Source: Haloarcula argentinensis DSM 12282
GTDB lineage: Archaea; Halobacteriota; Halobacteria; Halobacteriales; Haloarculaceae
Direction of reading: 5' to 3'
Length of the DNA stretch: 64,000 bases
Assembly: GCA_000336895.1 (NCBI GenBank)
Contig: AOLX01000025.1
Location: 62,001 to 126,000 of the forward strand
In this document: positions 25,409 to 35,093 of the stretch, in pieces
Numbering within the stretch: position 1 is the stretch's first letter
Layout of the letters: each line of letters opens with the position of its first letter
Translations under genes and position numbers: made by a program
Notes under the pieces: generated by a model
What the model was told of the DNA's origin: nothing
What the model saw: only the letters and a program-made list of their open reading frames with translations
The model's database searches: none

Positions 25409-26779
25409 TCACCCCATCCACGGTGGCGCGGCGTGTTCGGCGGTCCGCAAGCCCTCCGGGTAGACGCACTCCAGAGACCCGCCCTCGCGCCACTGGGTAA
25501 GCGGGTAGTTCGTGATGATGCCGTCACTGTCCCGCTTCTCTCGGAGGTCGTGGGCGTACGTCTCGTCGGCCCCGTAGAACTGGACCTGCCCGGCCGCTCC
25601 AGTGAAGTCGGTCTGGAGCAGCGCGTCGACAATTGTATCGAGGTTGTTCTCCTGGTCGACGGTACCGGCGCGCTCGGCGGCGTTCTTGAAAACGTGTATC
25701 GCGTCGTAGGTCACAAAGCCCATGTACATCGGCTTGCTCGGCGGGTCATCGGCGTCCCCGTACTTCTCCATGTACGACTCCGTGAACGGGACCGTCTTCG
25801 ACGTGATGTCGGTGACACCCGCCGCGCCAGACTGGGTCGTCGTCTCGTAGGCCGCCGCGCCTTCGGTGAGCTGGTAGTACGCCGGCAGCATCGACGCGAC
25901 GTGGACTCCTTCGATGCCAAACTCGTACTCGCCCTCCGCCCAGCGGGCCGCCATCGGCCCGCCGTTGATGTGCGCGAAGAAGCGGAACATTGCGTCCGCG
26001 CCCACCTCGTCCACGTCGTCTAGCACCGACCCGAATGAGGTGGTATCAGTTGCCAGCCCGTTCACCATCGGTACGTCCAAGTCCGCCTCCCTCAGCAGGT
26101 CGACCAGCCGGTTCCGGAACACCGTCGTCCACTCGGCGTCGTCGGCGACGACGGCGAACGTATTCCACCCGTGGCGGTCCGAGAGGTGGCTGGCGTACTG
26201 GCTGATGACCTCCGCCTGGAAGTGGGAGTTCACCGGCCCGACCCGGAACGTGTTCTTGTAGCGCTCGTAGTCGGACGCGACGAACTCCGTGACGGTGCTC
26301 GGCGCGGCGGAGCCGGTGACCAGAAACGGCGTGTTGAACTCCGACACCAGGTCCATGATGGACTGGGTCACCTCGCTGGAGAACGTGCCGACGATGGCGT
26401 CGACTTCCTCCTGTCGGACCAACTCGCCTGCGACGGTGCGCGCCTCGGACGGCGACGCCCGCGTGTCCTTCGTAACGAGTTCGACGGTCTGGTCGGCGAT
26501 ACCACCGTCGTCGTTGATTTCCGCGACCGCCATCTCCGCCGACCGCTTCGAGCCGATGCCGAGTGGGTTGTTCAGCGGTGCGAGGTGGCCGATGGTGACC
26601 GTCTCGGAGATGCCACCACCTCGATCAGGGTTCTCCCCACCACCGCCGCCGTCACCGCTGCAGCCGGCGAACAGTCCGAGCGCTGCGCTCGCCCCGGCCG
26701 CTCTGATGAATGACCGCCGACCGATACCGTTGGTATATGCTGTGCTCCTGTCGCTGGGTGTGCTCGTTGGGTCTGCCAT
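25409..26779 (-). CDS. ABC transporter substrate-binding lipoprotein (LivJ/K type)
   Basis: 456 residues. The Tat signal GRRSFIRAAGASAALGL is followed by the lipobox FAGC (Cys40) and a Gly/Asp spacer, so the protein is folded before export and lipid-anchored outside the cell. The Peripla_BP_6 domain is clear: TVTIGHLAPLNNPLGIGSKR, VDAIVGTFSSEVTQSIMDLV, and a C-terminal TDFTGAAGQVQFYG. It is the first gene of the transporter operon. The ligand is unknown; family members bind branched amino acids, amides, urea or aromatic acids. Confidence 0.92.
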   Translation of the reverse strand: MADPTSTPSDRSTAYTNGIGRRSFIRAAGASAALGLFAGCSGDGGGGGENPDRGGGISETVTIGHLAPLNNPLGIGSKRSAEMAVAEINDDGGIADQTVELVTKDTRASPSEARTVAGELVRQEEVDAIVGTFSSEVTQSIMDLVSEFNTPFLVTGSAAPSTVTEFVASDYERYKNTFRVGPVNSHFQAEVISQYASHLSDRHGWNTFAVVADDAEWTTVFRNRLVDLLREADLDVPMVNGLATDTTSFGSVLDDVDEVGADAMFRFFAHINGGPMAARWAEGEYEFGIEGVHVASMLPAYYQLTEGAAAYETTTQSGAAGVTDITSKTVPFTESYMEKYGDADDPPSKPMYMGFVTYDAIHVFKNAAERAGTVDQENNLDTIVDALLQTDFTGAAGQVQFYGADETYAHDLREKRDSDGIITNYPLTQWREGGSLECVYPEGLRTAEHAAPPWMG

Positions 26780-27001
26780 GGTCTACCCTCGTTGGGTGGT
26801 ACCACGTACCAAACCATTCACATTAAAGATGCGGGAGAGTCCGCAGTCTGTTCCAAGCTCCCTCACAGGTACAGCGGGACGGTCACGATGGGCTGGCCAT
26901 CAGAGCCCATGTCGACAGTGGGCGCTCCGTGGCCGTCTGCCCCGGCACGCAGAAGACACAGTCGACCAAATCTATATTTGGGTGGCCATCACACATCGAA
27001 T

Positions 27002-28141
27002 ATGGCGTTTAGCTTGACGGCCGAGCAGACGGCAGTCCGAGAAGCAGTGCGTGAATTCGGCGAGAACGAGATAGAGCCACTCGGAACGGAATGCGACAGG
27101 GAGAAGCGCTACCCGGAGGAACTGATGGAGCAGGCGGCACAGTACGACCTCATCGCGCCGGAAGTCCCCGAGAAGTACGGTGGTGCGGGGATGGACAGCC
27201 TCACTGGCGTCGTCGTCACCGAAGAACTGTGGCGTGCCGACCCGGGTATCGGGAGCGCAATCGGCTCCCGTGGCTTCGGGTCAAGCATGATTCAGAAGTA
27301 CGGCGACGAGTGGATGAAAGAGAAGTGGCTGCCGAAGATCACCAGCGGCGAGTCGGCGTGTGCTAGCGCCATCAGCGAACCCGCCCACGGCTCGAACGTG
27401 GCCGGTATCGAGACGTACGCCGAACGCGACAGCGACGGCTGGGTACTCAATGGCAACAAGATGTGGATCACGAACGGCACCGTCGCCGATGTGATGGTCG
27501 TGATGGCAAAAACCGACCCCGACGCCGGCCACGAGGGCATCAGCGCGTTCCTCGTGCCGACGGACACCGACGGCCTGCAGGCGGAAAAAATCGATAACAA
27601 ACTCGGCATCCGCGCGTCAGACTTGGCCGAAATCATCATCGACGACGTTCGCGTACCCGAGGAGAACCTCATCGGAGAAGCGGGCGCTGGCTTCTACCAG
27701 TTGATGGACTTCTTCGCGAGCGGGCGGGCGAACGTGGCCGCACAGGCCGTCGGCACCGCGCAAGCCGCTCTCGACGACTCGATCCAGTACGCGAACGAGC
27801 GCGAGCAGTTCGGCCAGCCGATCAGCGAGTTCCAGGCCATCGAACACAAGATCGCGGAGATGGCCACCAACGTCGAGGCTGCGCGGTCGCTTACGTATCG
27901 CGCCGCCAGCGCCATCGATTCTGGCAACCTCGATGTGGCGACGAAGTTGGCCAGCATGGCGAAGTTGTTCGCCAGCGAGCACGCCGTCGACGTGGCCGAC
28001 GAGGCGATTCAGGTCCACGGCGGCGCGGGCTACGTCACCGACCACAACGTCGAGCGGTACTTCCGCGACGCCCGCATCACCAAGATCTACGAAGGGACCA
28101 GCGAGATCCAGAAGAACATCATCGCCGACCGCGTGCTGTGA
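27002..28141 (+). CDS. Acyl-CoA dehydrogenase (short/medium-chain type)
   Basis: 379-residue FAD flavoenzyme catalysing alpha-beta dehydrogenation of an acyl-CoA. Features: SEPAHGSNVAGIETYA, WVLNGNKMWITNGTVADV, the FAD-binding EREQFGQPI, QVHGGAGYVTDHNVER, and the canonical catalytic glutamate in KIYEGTSEIQ near the C-terminus. It is divergent from the transporter operon with 222 bases between. Start MAFSLTAEQ at 27002; the longer frame upstream lacks coding character. It is the only one of the three ACADs here with an entirely standard active site for linear or branched acyl-CoAs. Confidence 0.92.
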   Translation: MAFSLTAEQTAVREAVREFGENEIEPLGTECDREKRYPEELMEQAAQYDLIAPEVPEKYGGAGMDSLTGVVVTEELWRADPGIGSAIGSRGFGSSMIQKYGDEWMKEKWLPKITSGESACASAISEPAHGSNVAGIETYAERDSDGWVLNGNKMWITNGTVADVMVVMAKTDPDAGHEGISAFLVPTDTDGLQAEKIDNKLGIRASDLAEIIIDDVRVPEENLIGEAGAGFYQLMDFFASGRANVAAQAVGTAQAALDDSIQYANEREQFGQPISEFQAIEHKIAEMATNVEAARSLTYRAASAIDSGNLDVATKLASMAKLFASEHAVDVADEAIQVHGGAGYVTDHNVERYFRDARITKIYEGTSEIQKNIIADRVL

Positions 28142-28171
28142 GACTGCACTAAAGCTGAGAGATCGCGCAGC

Positions 28172-28615
28172 CTACCGCCGGAGCGTCAGGAACTCGGCCG
28201 AGAAGACAGCGTCGTCGGCCTGATTCACGGCGGTGACTTCGGTCCGGACGACGCCCGTCGCAACCGGATGGTCCCGCCGTTCGGTGTCGACAATCTCGGC
28301 CTCGACGTGAATTGTATCGCCCAGGAACACCGGCTTGACGAACCGAAGCCGGTCGATGCCGTAGAACGCGACCATGTGGCGCTTTTCGGCCTCGTCGCGG
28401 GCCTGCCACAGCAGGCCAGTGACGATTGAAAACACCAGCGCACCGTGGGCGATTCGTTCGCCATACCCCGAGTCGGCCATCCGCTCGGCGTTCGTGTGGA
28501 GGTGATTGAAATCCCCGCTGACACCCGCGAAGTTGACCACGTCGGCCTCGGTGATGGTTCGGCCCGACGTGGTGAAGCCGTCGCCGACCTCGACTGCATC
28601 GAACTCGCCGGCCAT
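28172..28615 (-). CDS. MaoC-like (R)-specific enoyl-CoA hydratase
   Basis: 147-residue hot-dog-fold hydratase. The hydratase-2 motif is complete: DFNHLHTNAERMADSGYGE followed by RIAHGALVFSIVTG, giving the catalytic Asp and His. It would hydrate trans-2-enoyl-CoA to (R)-3-hydroxyacyl-CoA, feeding beta-oxidation variants or polyhydroxyalkanoate synthesis. Start at 28615 (MAGEFDAVEVG). It is convergent with the ACAD at 27002, with 30 bases between. Confidence 0.88.
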   Translation of the reverse strand: MAGEFDAVEVGDGFTTSGRTITEADVVNFAGVSGDFNHLHTNAERMADSGYGERIAHGALVFSIVTGLLWQARDEAEKRHMVAFYGIDRLRFVKPVFLGDTIHVEAEIVDTERRDHPVATGVVRTEVTAVNQADDAVFSAEFLTLRR

Positions 28616-28880
28616 CTTACCGGCCCTCACAAGCGGCCGTGGCACGACGCTTCGGTTGCTGGTCGAGTCGGCACTGCCGCGTTCGCACCCGCCGGTCCCG
28701 GGACTGTGGTCCGCTACTATTGCTAGACATACACATCGTCACCGTGTCCCGCACCGGTGTTAATGCTACCGGGGATCGCCGGTTACTCGCGACGCCACCT
28801 CAGGGAGACACAGCGCCCACAGGCTGTTCTGGCTGTTCAACTATATTCAACGGAATCCGGCAGAGAACACTCAGGACGTA

Positions 28881-28888
28881 GCTTTATT
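28881..28888 (+). promoter_or_regulatory. TATA box for the SDR gene
   Basis: The run gctttatt is centred about 29 bases before the ATG at 28914, pointing to that ATG as a leaderless start. The two earlier in-frame ATGs (28893, 28902) lie too close to it. Confidence 0.4.
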
Positions 28889-28913
28889 GCGGATGCCCGA
28901 GATGTCCGATGCG

Positions 28914-29702
28914 ATGTCAAAGTCACACACGGAGCGGTTTCGTCTGGAAGGTCAGCGGGCGATTATAACGGGTGCATCGAGCGGCATCGGTCGGGCAATC
29001 GCGGAGGAGTTCGCGGCTGACGGGGCCGACGTGGTTGTCTGCTCGCGCGAGCAGGACAACGTCGGACCGGTGGCCGACGAAATCAACGAGAGCGACCGGC
29101 CCGGTGACGCGGTCGCTATCGAATGCGATGTGACAGACCGCGAGGCCGTCGAGGCGCTAGTGGAAGCGACCGTCGACGAGTTCGGCGGGCTGGACGTGCT
29201 CGTGAACAACGCCGGCGCGAGCTTCATGTCCGGGTTCGACGACATCAGCGAGAACGGCTGGAAAACCATCGTCGACATCAACCTCCACGGGACCTACCAC
29301 TGCACGCAGGCGGCCGGCGACGCGCTGGCCGCGGACGGCGGCGGGACGGTCATCAACCTCTCCAGCGTCGCCGGGGAACAGGGCGCACCGTACATGAGCC
29401 ACTACGGGGCCGCAAAAGCCGGCGTCAGCAATCTTACGTCGACGCTGTCGGCGGAGTGGGCTGACCGCGACATCCGCATCAACTGCATCGCGCCGGGCTT
29501 CGTCGCCACGCCGGGCGTCGAGTCACAGATGGGTGTCAGCGCCGACAATATCGACCGCGAGGCCGTCGAGCGCCGCATCGGTCTCTCGGAGGAGATCGCC
29601 GACATCGCGCTGTTCCTCGCCAGTCCGGCCTCGTCGTACATCGTCGGCCAGACGATCACTGCCGCCGGCGTCCCACGGCTCGAAGAGACGCCTGACATCT
29701 GA
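28914..29702 (+). CDS. Short-chain dehydrogenase/reductase (3-oxoacyl reductase-like)
   Basis: 262-residue classical SDR. The cofactor motif TGASSGIGRAIAEE, NNAG (VLVNNAGASF), the catalytic Ser (INLSSVAGEQG) and Tyr-x3-Lys (YGAAK) are intact. A basic/Ser pattern after strand 2 (VVCSREQDN) suggests NADP. In a catabolic context it would oxidise a hydroxyacyl-CoA or hydroxy acid. Start 28914 (MSKSHTERF) is chosen from the TATA position; 28902 or 28893 are alternatives adding 4 or 7 residues. Confidence 0.87.
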   Translation: MSKSHTERFRLEGQRAIITGASSGIGRAIAEEFAADGADVVVCSREQDNVGPVADEINESDRPGDAVAIECDVTDREAVEALVEATVDEFGGLDVLVNNAGASFMSGFDDISENGWKTIVDINLHGTYHCTQAAGDALAADGGGTVINLSSVAGEQGAPYMSHYGAAKAGVSNLTSTLSAEWADRDIRINCIAPGFVATPGVESQMGVSADNIDREAVERRIGLSEEIADIALFLASPASSYIVGQTITAAGVPRLEETPDI

Positions 29703-29741
29703 GCGCTGGGAGTTCCAGTACCGACGGTCGAAGCCGCGGTC

Positions 29742-30437
29742 TCACTTCGAAACGCCGAGCCAGTCCGGCAGCTCTCGGAGATCGTCAAGAGCCACATCCA
29801 CGGCGGGTCCGTCTTCGGCCCCGTAGGCGACCGTCCACAGCCCGGCCCGCGTTCCGCCGTCCATATCGTGTTCGTAGCGATCACCGATCATCACGGCCTG
29901 TGCCGGTTCGACCCCGGCTTTTCCCAGCGCTGTCTCGAACATCGCCGGGTCAGGCTTGGTTCGACCGACGGCCTCCGAAGCGGTGTACGAATCCATCGTG
30001 TCCCAGACGCCGAAGGTCCGCAACAGTTGCTCACCCTCGTCGGCGTCCACGTCGCTGATCACACCCTGATGGAGTGGCGCGTCTGCCAGGTCCTTGATTG
30101 CCGCGACGGCGTCGGGATTGGGCTCGACTTGTTCGGTACGGATCTCTTGGAACAGTGCTTCCCACTCGGTTTCCTTGGGACTGACTGTCAGAATTTCATC
30201 GATTGCCCGCCGGTAGCCCTCGCGGGCGGGCCGGAACGCTGTCCCCTCGCGCTCGCCGAAGTACGTTCCGAGGACGTTCCGCCATCGTTCGAGGGCCGCG
30301 TCGGAATCCGCAGTGGCCGGGTACTCCGCACACAGGCGTTCGACAAACTCGCGGTGGGCCGCTCGGACGGACGCCATCCGAAGGATGACGCCGCCGATAT
30401 CCCAGAAGACGGCCTCGACATCTGGACTCTCGCTCAC
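29742..30437 (-). CDS. HAD-superfamily hydrolase (ACAD10 N-domain-like)
   Basis: 231 residues of the HAD IA group. Motif I is VFWDIGGVIL (Asp13 as nucleophile, with Gly where many have the second Asp, as in the HAD domain of ACAD10 and in YihX). Motif II/III follows with GVISDVDADEGEQLL and VGRTKPDPAMF, and motif IV is VMIGDRYEHDMDGGTRAG. It probably cleaves a phosphate ester. GTG start at 30437, since the longer frame upstream is non-coding in character. It is divergent from the ACAD11-like gene at 30604 and part of a proposed 4-hydroxyacid module. Confidence 0.85.
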   Translation of the reverse strand: MSESPDVEAVFWDIGGVILRMASVRAAHREFVERLCAEYPATADSDAALERWRNVLGTYFGEREGTAFRPAREGYRRAIDEILTVSPKETEWEALFQEIRTEQVEPNPDAVAAIKDLADAPLHQGVISDVDADEGEQLLRTFGVWDTMDSYTASEAVGRTKPDPAMFETALGKAGVEPAQAVMIGDRYEHDMDGGTRAGLWTVAYGAEDGPAVDVALDDLRELPDWLGVSK

Positions 30438-30603
30438 GGCAGCGGCTTGGACTGGCCCGGGTATGAAACTACCGCCGACGCCCGGTCCCGTGGGTGCGTC
30501 GCGATGGGTGTGCCGGGGTACAGCATCGGTAAATAAACGACCAACCACGCGTTCGCTGTGCTCCAACACTTATGATGTCGACGTGCGAGAACAAGAGTGT
30601 GCC

Positions 30604-31821
30604 ATGATATCGTTCACCGATTCTGAGGCCGCGACTACGCTTGCCGAGCGTGCCCGAGCGTTGATGGACGAGGTCGTCATCCCGCGGGAGCGAGAACTCG
30701 CGGGCGGGACGGCTATCTCCGACGCAACCGTTCGCGACCTCCGCGCTGCCGCACGGGAGTACGACGTGTACGCCCCGCAAATCCCCGAAGAACACGGCGG
30801 AATGGGCTATGACTTCCGTGACGTGTTGCCGACGTTCGAAGAAGCGGGCCGAAGCCTCCTTGGCCCGATTGCGATGCGCGTCGACGCGCCTGATGAGGGC
30901 AATATGCATCTGCTGGAGATGCAAGGGACTGACCTCCAGAAATCGGAGTACCTCGACCCGCTCGTCGAAGGCGAGATACAGTCTGGCTTCGCGATGACGG
31001 AGCCGATGCAGGGCGCGGGCTCCGACCCGAAGATGATTCGAACCACGGCACAGAAGGAGGGTGACGAGTGGGTCATCGACGGCCACAAGTGGTGGACGAC
31101 CGGTGGCGTCGACGCCGACATCCTGCTTGTCTTCGCTCGGACGGACAAGGACGTACACCCCTATGAGGGGTGTTCAGTGTTTATCGTCCCGGCCGACGCC
31201 GACGGCGTGGACATCGTTCGGAACGTCCCGCATATGGGCAGCCAGGGTGACCCGAAGGGCCATGCCGAAATCGAGTTCAACGGCGTTCGCGTCCCCGAAG
31301 AACACCTGCTGGGCGAGGAAGGCAACGGCTTCCAGCACGTCCAGCAACGGCTCGGCCCGGCGCGGCTCACCCATTGTATGCGTTTCTCGGGGATGGCCGA
31401 ACGGGCGTTGTCCATCGCCAAAGCCTACACCACCGAGCGGCAGGCCTTCGGCGACTCCGTGGCCGACAAACAGCACGTCCGATTCGAAATCGCCGAACAG
31501 GAGACACAGATTCAGGCCGCGCGGGCACTGGTCCGGGCCGCCGCTGACGCCATCGCCGCCGGGAAAGAAGCCCGCGTCGAGGTGTCGATGAGCAAAGTGT
31601 TCGCCGCTCGGGCGACGCAGGACGCCATCGACACTGCGGTCCAGTTCTGTGGCGGCAACGGCATCGGCCGGGACCTCCCGCTTGCGGACTTCTACGAACT
31701 GGTCAGGACGTTCCGAATCGTTGACGGGGCTGATGAGGTCCACCTGCGGACTATCGCTCGGGAGGCCTTCGAGGACGTGGACAGCGAGGAACTGGAGCCG
31801 GTGCGTCGCTACCGCGAGTAG
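30604..31821 (+). CDS. Acyl-CoA dehydrogenase of the ACAD10/ACAD11 (LvaC) type
   Basis: 405 residues. The sequence tracks the ACAD11 branch closely: GHKWWTTGG (where ordinary ACADs have KxWITNG), QQRLGPARLTHCMRFSGMAE, and FCGGNGIGRDLPLADFYEL. The position of the usual catalytic glutamate (YEGT) is IVDGADEVHL, with Asp374. In mammals and in Pseudomonas LvaC this family takes 4-phosphoacyl-CoA and releases phosphate to give an enoyl-CoA. An APH-fold kinase, the required partner, is encoded nearby at 33980. Start MISFTDSEAA; the stop is 27 bases from the convergent fusion gene. Confidence 0.9.
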   Translation: MISFTDSEAATTLAERARALMDEVVIPRERELAGGTAISDATVRDLRAAAREYDVYAPQIPEEHGGMGYDFRDVLPTFEEAGRSLLGPIAMRVDAPDEGNMHLLEMQGTDLQKSEYLDPLVEGEIQSGFAMTEPMQGAGSDPKMIRTTAQKEGDEWVIDGHKWWTTGGVDADILLVFARTDKDVHPYEGCSVFIVPADADGVDIVRNVPHMGSQGDPKGHAEIEFNGVRVPEEHLLGEEGNGFQHVQQRLGPARLTHCMRFSGMAERALSIAKAYTTERQAFGDSVADKQHVRFEIAEQETQIQAARALVRAAADAIAAGKEARVEVSMSKVFAARATQDAIDTAVQFCGGNGIGRDLPLADFYELVRTFRIVDGADEVHLRTIAREAFEDVDSEELEPVRRYRE

Positions 31822-31847
31822 GACGGGGCAGTCAGCGGCGACGGTTG

Positions 31848-33812
31848 CTACTTCCCTTCGAACTCTGGCTCACGGTCGGCCGCAAAGGCCGCTGTCCCTT
31901 CCGCTACGTCGTCAGTCGTCAGTAGGAGCGCAAAGGCCTGGCTCTCCATTTCGAGGCCGGCGTCGAGGCTCTCGTCGGCTCCTTCGTTCATCACACGCTT
32001 GGCCTTCCGCAGGGCAATCGGCGGCCCGGATACGAGGTCCGAAACGAACTCTTCGACCACGTCATCGAACTCGTCGGCGTCGACGGCCCGGTTGATGAGT
32101 CCCCAGTCGGCCGCCCGCTCGGCGGAGATGTGCTCGCCGCGGAACACGAGTTCCTTCGCCCGGGCGTCGGTCAACATTCGGATCGCGCGCTGTGTTCCAC
32201 CGCCGCCGGGGAGCAGCCCGAGCGTGATTTCGGGGAAGCCAAACTCCGAATCGGTCGTCGCCAGCCGGAGGTCACAGGCAAGGGCGAGTTCCAGCCCCGC
32301 GCCGAGACAGTAGCCGTCGATGCGCGCCAGCGTCGGTCGGGGGTACTCGGCGACCGTCGTGAACACTTTCGTCGGCTCCGACGTCTGTGCGGGGTCGCGG
32401 TCCGCGAAGCCGGAGATGTCGGCTCCGGCGGAAAAGGCGCGCTCGCCGGCCCCTTCGAACACGACGGCCCGGACGTCGTTCTCGTCGACCGACGAAAGCA
32501 GATCGACGACCTCGTCCGCGAGGGTTTCGCTGATAGCGTTCATTCGCGATGGGCGGTCGAGTTCCACTTCTAGCAGGCCATCGTCATCGAGTTCCCAGTT
32601 GATCGTGTGGTAGTCACCCGGGCCGTCGCCGTTGTCGTACTCGTGGAAGCCCTGGCCCGCTTCCGTCCCGGTGTGGCCGGCTGCCACGAGATCAACAAGG
32701 TACTCCGCCGGCTCGTAGCGGTCGTCGCCGTGCTCGTCGCGGAGCTTCCGGAGTTTTTCGAGGATGTTGTCGAGGCCGATGTCGTCGGCCCGGCGGCAGG
32801 TCCCCTCAGGGAAGCCCGCCCCGAGTCGCATCCCCGTGTCGATGGCCTCTGCCGTCGCTACGTCGTCGCCGACGAGCTTTGCGGCCTCGTTCGCCATCAC
32901 CGCTTCGACGCGGAGATGGTCGAACCCCTTGGCATCCTCCGGGACGTACTCCGGGCCGCCGCCGTCGTCGTAGTCGTAGTACCCCTTGCCGGTCTTGCGG
33001 CCGAGGTTTTCGTTTTCGACTTTCTCCGCCATGATAGGCGGGACCGGCCTTCCGGCCTCCGTCCGGACATGGTAGCCGATGTCGATGCCGGTCAGGTCGC
33101 CGAGTTCGAACGGCCCCATCGGGTACCCTCGCTCGTGGACCATCGCGGCGTCGGCCTGCCGGATGGTCGCCTCGTCCGCAGAAACCATCCAGGCTGGCTC
33201 GCTCATGAACGGCCCGAGAACGGAGTTGACGACGAACCCACGCACGTCCTTGCGGACGTATATCGGCGTCTTGCCGAGAGATTCGACGAACTCGTAGCCG
33301 CGCTGGGCCGTCTCGTCGGTCGTTGCCTTGCCGTAGATGACCTCGACGAGGTCCATCTTCACCGGCGGATTGAAGAAGTGCAGGCCCAGCACCGAGTCCG
33401 GCCGCTCTGTCGCTGCGGCGATCTCCGTGATGGACAGCGAGGAGCTGTTCGTCGCCAGCAGCGCATCTTCGGGCGCTGCGGCGTCGACGGACTCGAAGAT
33501 GTCCTGTTTCACCGAGAGCTGTTCCGGGCCGGCCTCGATGACCAGATCCGCGTCGCTCACCGCCGCTTCCAGATCGGTCGTCGTCGCGACCCGCGCCGCC
33601 ACGTCGTCGGGGTCCTCGTCGAGTCGCCCCTTCTCGGCGAGCTTTTCGAGCGACCACTCGATCTCGTCGTAGCCGTCTTCGACGATGTCCGCCTCGATGT
33701 CACGCAGCACGACGTCGTAGCCGGCGATTGCCGTGACTTCGGCGATGCCGTGGCCCATCGTTCCTGCACCGAGCACTGCAACTGTCGCTATCTCTGGCTG
33801 CTCTGCTCGCAT
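31848..33812 (-). CDS. 3-hydroxyacyl-CoA dehydrogenase/enoyl-CoA hydratase fusion
   Basis: 654-residue bifunctional beta-oxidation enzyme in the order dehydrogenase then hydratase, the reverse of bacterial FadB/FadJ. Residues ~1-390 bind NAD (VAVLGAGTMGHGIAEV) and carry NSSSLSITEIAAA, GLHFFNPPVKMDLVEVI and two C-terminal helical repeats. Residues ~395-654 are a crotonase domain with FSAGADISGF and both catalytic glutamates (GLELALACD, GFPEITLGLLPGGGGTQ). It hydrates enoyl-CoA and oxidises the product to 3-ketoacyl-CoA. Start at 33812 (MRAEQPEIATVAV). Confidence 0.93.
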   Translation of the reverse strand: MRAEQPEIATVAVLGAGTMGHGIAEVTAIAGYDVVLRDIEADIVEDGYDEIEWSLEKLAEKGRLDEDPDDVAARVATTTDLEAAVSDADLVIEAGPEQLSVKQDIFESVDAAAPEDALLATNSSSLSITEIAAATERPDSVLGLHFFNPPVKMDLVEVIYGKATTDETAQRGYEFVESLGKTPIYVRKDVRGFVVNSVLGPFMSEPAWMVSADEATIRQADAAMVHERGYPMGPFELGDLTGIDIGYHVRTEAGRPVPPIMAEKVENENLGRKTGKGYYDYDDGGGPEYVPEDAKGFDHLRVEAVMANEAAKLVGDDVATAEAIDTGMRLGAGFPEGTCRRADDIGLDNILEKLRKLRDEHGDDRYEPAEYLVDLVAAGHTGTEAGQGFHEYDNGDGPGDYHTINWELDDDGLLEVELDRPSRMNAISETLADEVVDLLSSVDENDVRAVVFEGAGERAFSAGADISGFADRDPAQTSEPTKVFTTVAEYPRPTLARIDGYCLGAGLELALACDLRLATTDSEFGFPEITLGLLPGGGGTQRAIRMLTDARAKELVFRGEHISAERAADWGLINRAVDADEFDDVVEEFVSDLVSGPPIALRKAKRVMNEGADESLDAGLEMESQAFALLLTTDDVAEGTAAFAADREPEFEGK

Positions 33813-33979
33813 ACGCGTAGTGTCTATTGCAACACATATCAATCATCCCCCTAGCATCCGTTTTGTGTCGCAATACGTCGACGATTATTACCAGCCAGAA
33901 AGCCCCCGGCGAGCTGTGTATGGGGTTGCTGCCATCTGCCGGGGCTTCGACACGCAAATCGGCTCTTGCTTCGTCGCTG

Positions 33980-35050
33980 CTAGAGCGGTTCGTCGCCCTC
34001 GATAATCCGGATCGCGCGGTCGGCCAGCGCCGGGACGCGGTTCTCCATCAATGGATAGAACGGGTCGTCGGCGTTGCCTTCCAGATAGCGCCGGTAGAAC
34101 ATCTCCCCAAGGGCGGCGAGCTTGTACACGGCGAGCGTCCGATAGAACCGCTCGTGTTCGAACGTCAGGCCGGTCTGGGCTTCCCAGCGGTCGACCAGAT
34201 CTTTCCGGGTCGGGTAGCCCGGTGCTTCGATGAACTCCATCGCAAGGTCGGGAATCTCCGGCTCGGGGTCCTTGGCGTCACGCCAGTACGAGAGCAGCCA
34301 GCCGAGGTCGGCCCGTGGGTCGCCCAGCGTCGCCATCTCCCAGTCGAAGACGGCGGCGAGGTCCGGGTCGTCACCGGGGCCGAACATCACGTTGTCGAGT
34401 TTGTAATCGCCATGCACCAGTGTCTCCGGATGGTCGTCGGGACACTCGTCCTGAAGCCACGAGCCGACCCGCTCCAGTTCAGGGACAGTGCGGGACTCGG
34501 CCGTCCGCTCGAACGCCCACGCCAGTTGTTTCCCCCAGCGCGTGACCTGCCGCTTCGCATACCCTCTCGCACGGCCGAGGTCTGACAGGCCGACGGATTC
34601 GGTATCAACCCCGTGGATAGCCGCGAGGGTGTCGACCAGCTCGGTGCCGACTGCCGCCCGGGCGTCGTCGTTCCCGAAGCGCGCTGGCTCGTCGTCTCGG
34701 ATGACGGTCCCTTCGACGCGGGCCATGACGTAGAAATCGCTACCGATGACCGTCTGATCGTCACAGGCCGTCACCGTCGGCGGGACCGGCACGGCTGTGT
34801 CCTGCAGCGCGTCGATGACGCGATACTCCCGCAACACGTCGTGGGCTGTCTCGGCGGTCTGGCCCGGTGGGGGCCGCCTGACGACCAGCTCTCGGTCGCC
34901 CCAGGTGACAAACAGCGTCTCGTTGGAGTGGCCCTGCTCGTGTCGCGCAACGTCGAATGTCTCGGCCGGGCCTATTTCCCTTGTGAGAAATTCTTCGAGC
35001 GCACTTTCGTCGACCAGCCGCTGGTAGTAGTCGCTGCTGTGTTCAGTCAT
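33980..35050 (-). CDS. APH-fold phosphotransferase (ACAD10/11 kinase domain, LvaA-like)
   Basis: 356 residues. EQGHSNETLFVTWGDRELVV then RRPPPGQTAETAHDVLREYR is the nucleotide-binding lobe seen in the N-terminal domain of ACAD11. The catalytic loop is LVHGDYKLDNVMF (Asp215, Asn220), and the metal-binding Asp is in VFDWEMATLGDPRADLGWLL (Asp236). In ACAD10/11 and Pseudomonas LvaA this kinase phosphorylates the 4-hydroxyl of 4-hydroxyacyl-CoA. It is not expected to give antibiotic resistance. It follows the PaaG-like gene on the same strand, 43 bases apart, and probably shares its transcript. Confidence 0.9.
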   Translation of the reverse strand: MTEHSSDYYQRLVDESALEEFLTREIGPAETFDVARHEQGHSNETLFVTWGDRELVVRRPPPGQTAETAHDVLREYRVIDALQDTAVPVPPTVTACDDQTVIGSDFYVMARVEGTVIRDDEPARFGNDDARAAVGTELVDTLAAIHGVDTESVGLSDLGRARGYAKRQVTRWGKQLAWAFERTAESRTVPELERVGSWLQDECPDDHPETLVHGDYKLDNVMFGPGDDPDLAAVFDWEMATLGDPRADLGWLLSYWRDAKDPEPEIPDLAMEFIEAPGYPTRKDLVDRWEAQTGLTFEHERFYRTLAVYKLAALGEMFYRRYLEGNADDPFYPLMENRVPALADRAIRIIEGDEPL

Positions 35051-35093
35051 AGTGTCTGATTTGGCTCCGTGTCATGAAAAACTGCGGGTCGTG

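Noticed and set aside
24287..26023. 578-codon open frame opposite the liv operon
   Set aside because: It lies antisense to livM, livH and the binding-protein gene, reads as His/Asp/Arg-rich low complexity with no domain, and is explained by GC-rich third positions of the real genes.
32607..33854. 415-codon open frame opposite the hydroxyacyl-CoA dehydrogenase fusion
   Set aside because: Mirrors the codon pattern of the fusion gene; Val/Arg/Asp-rich with no recognisable fold.
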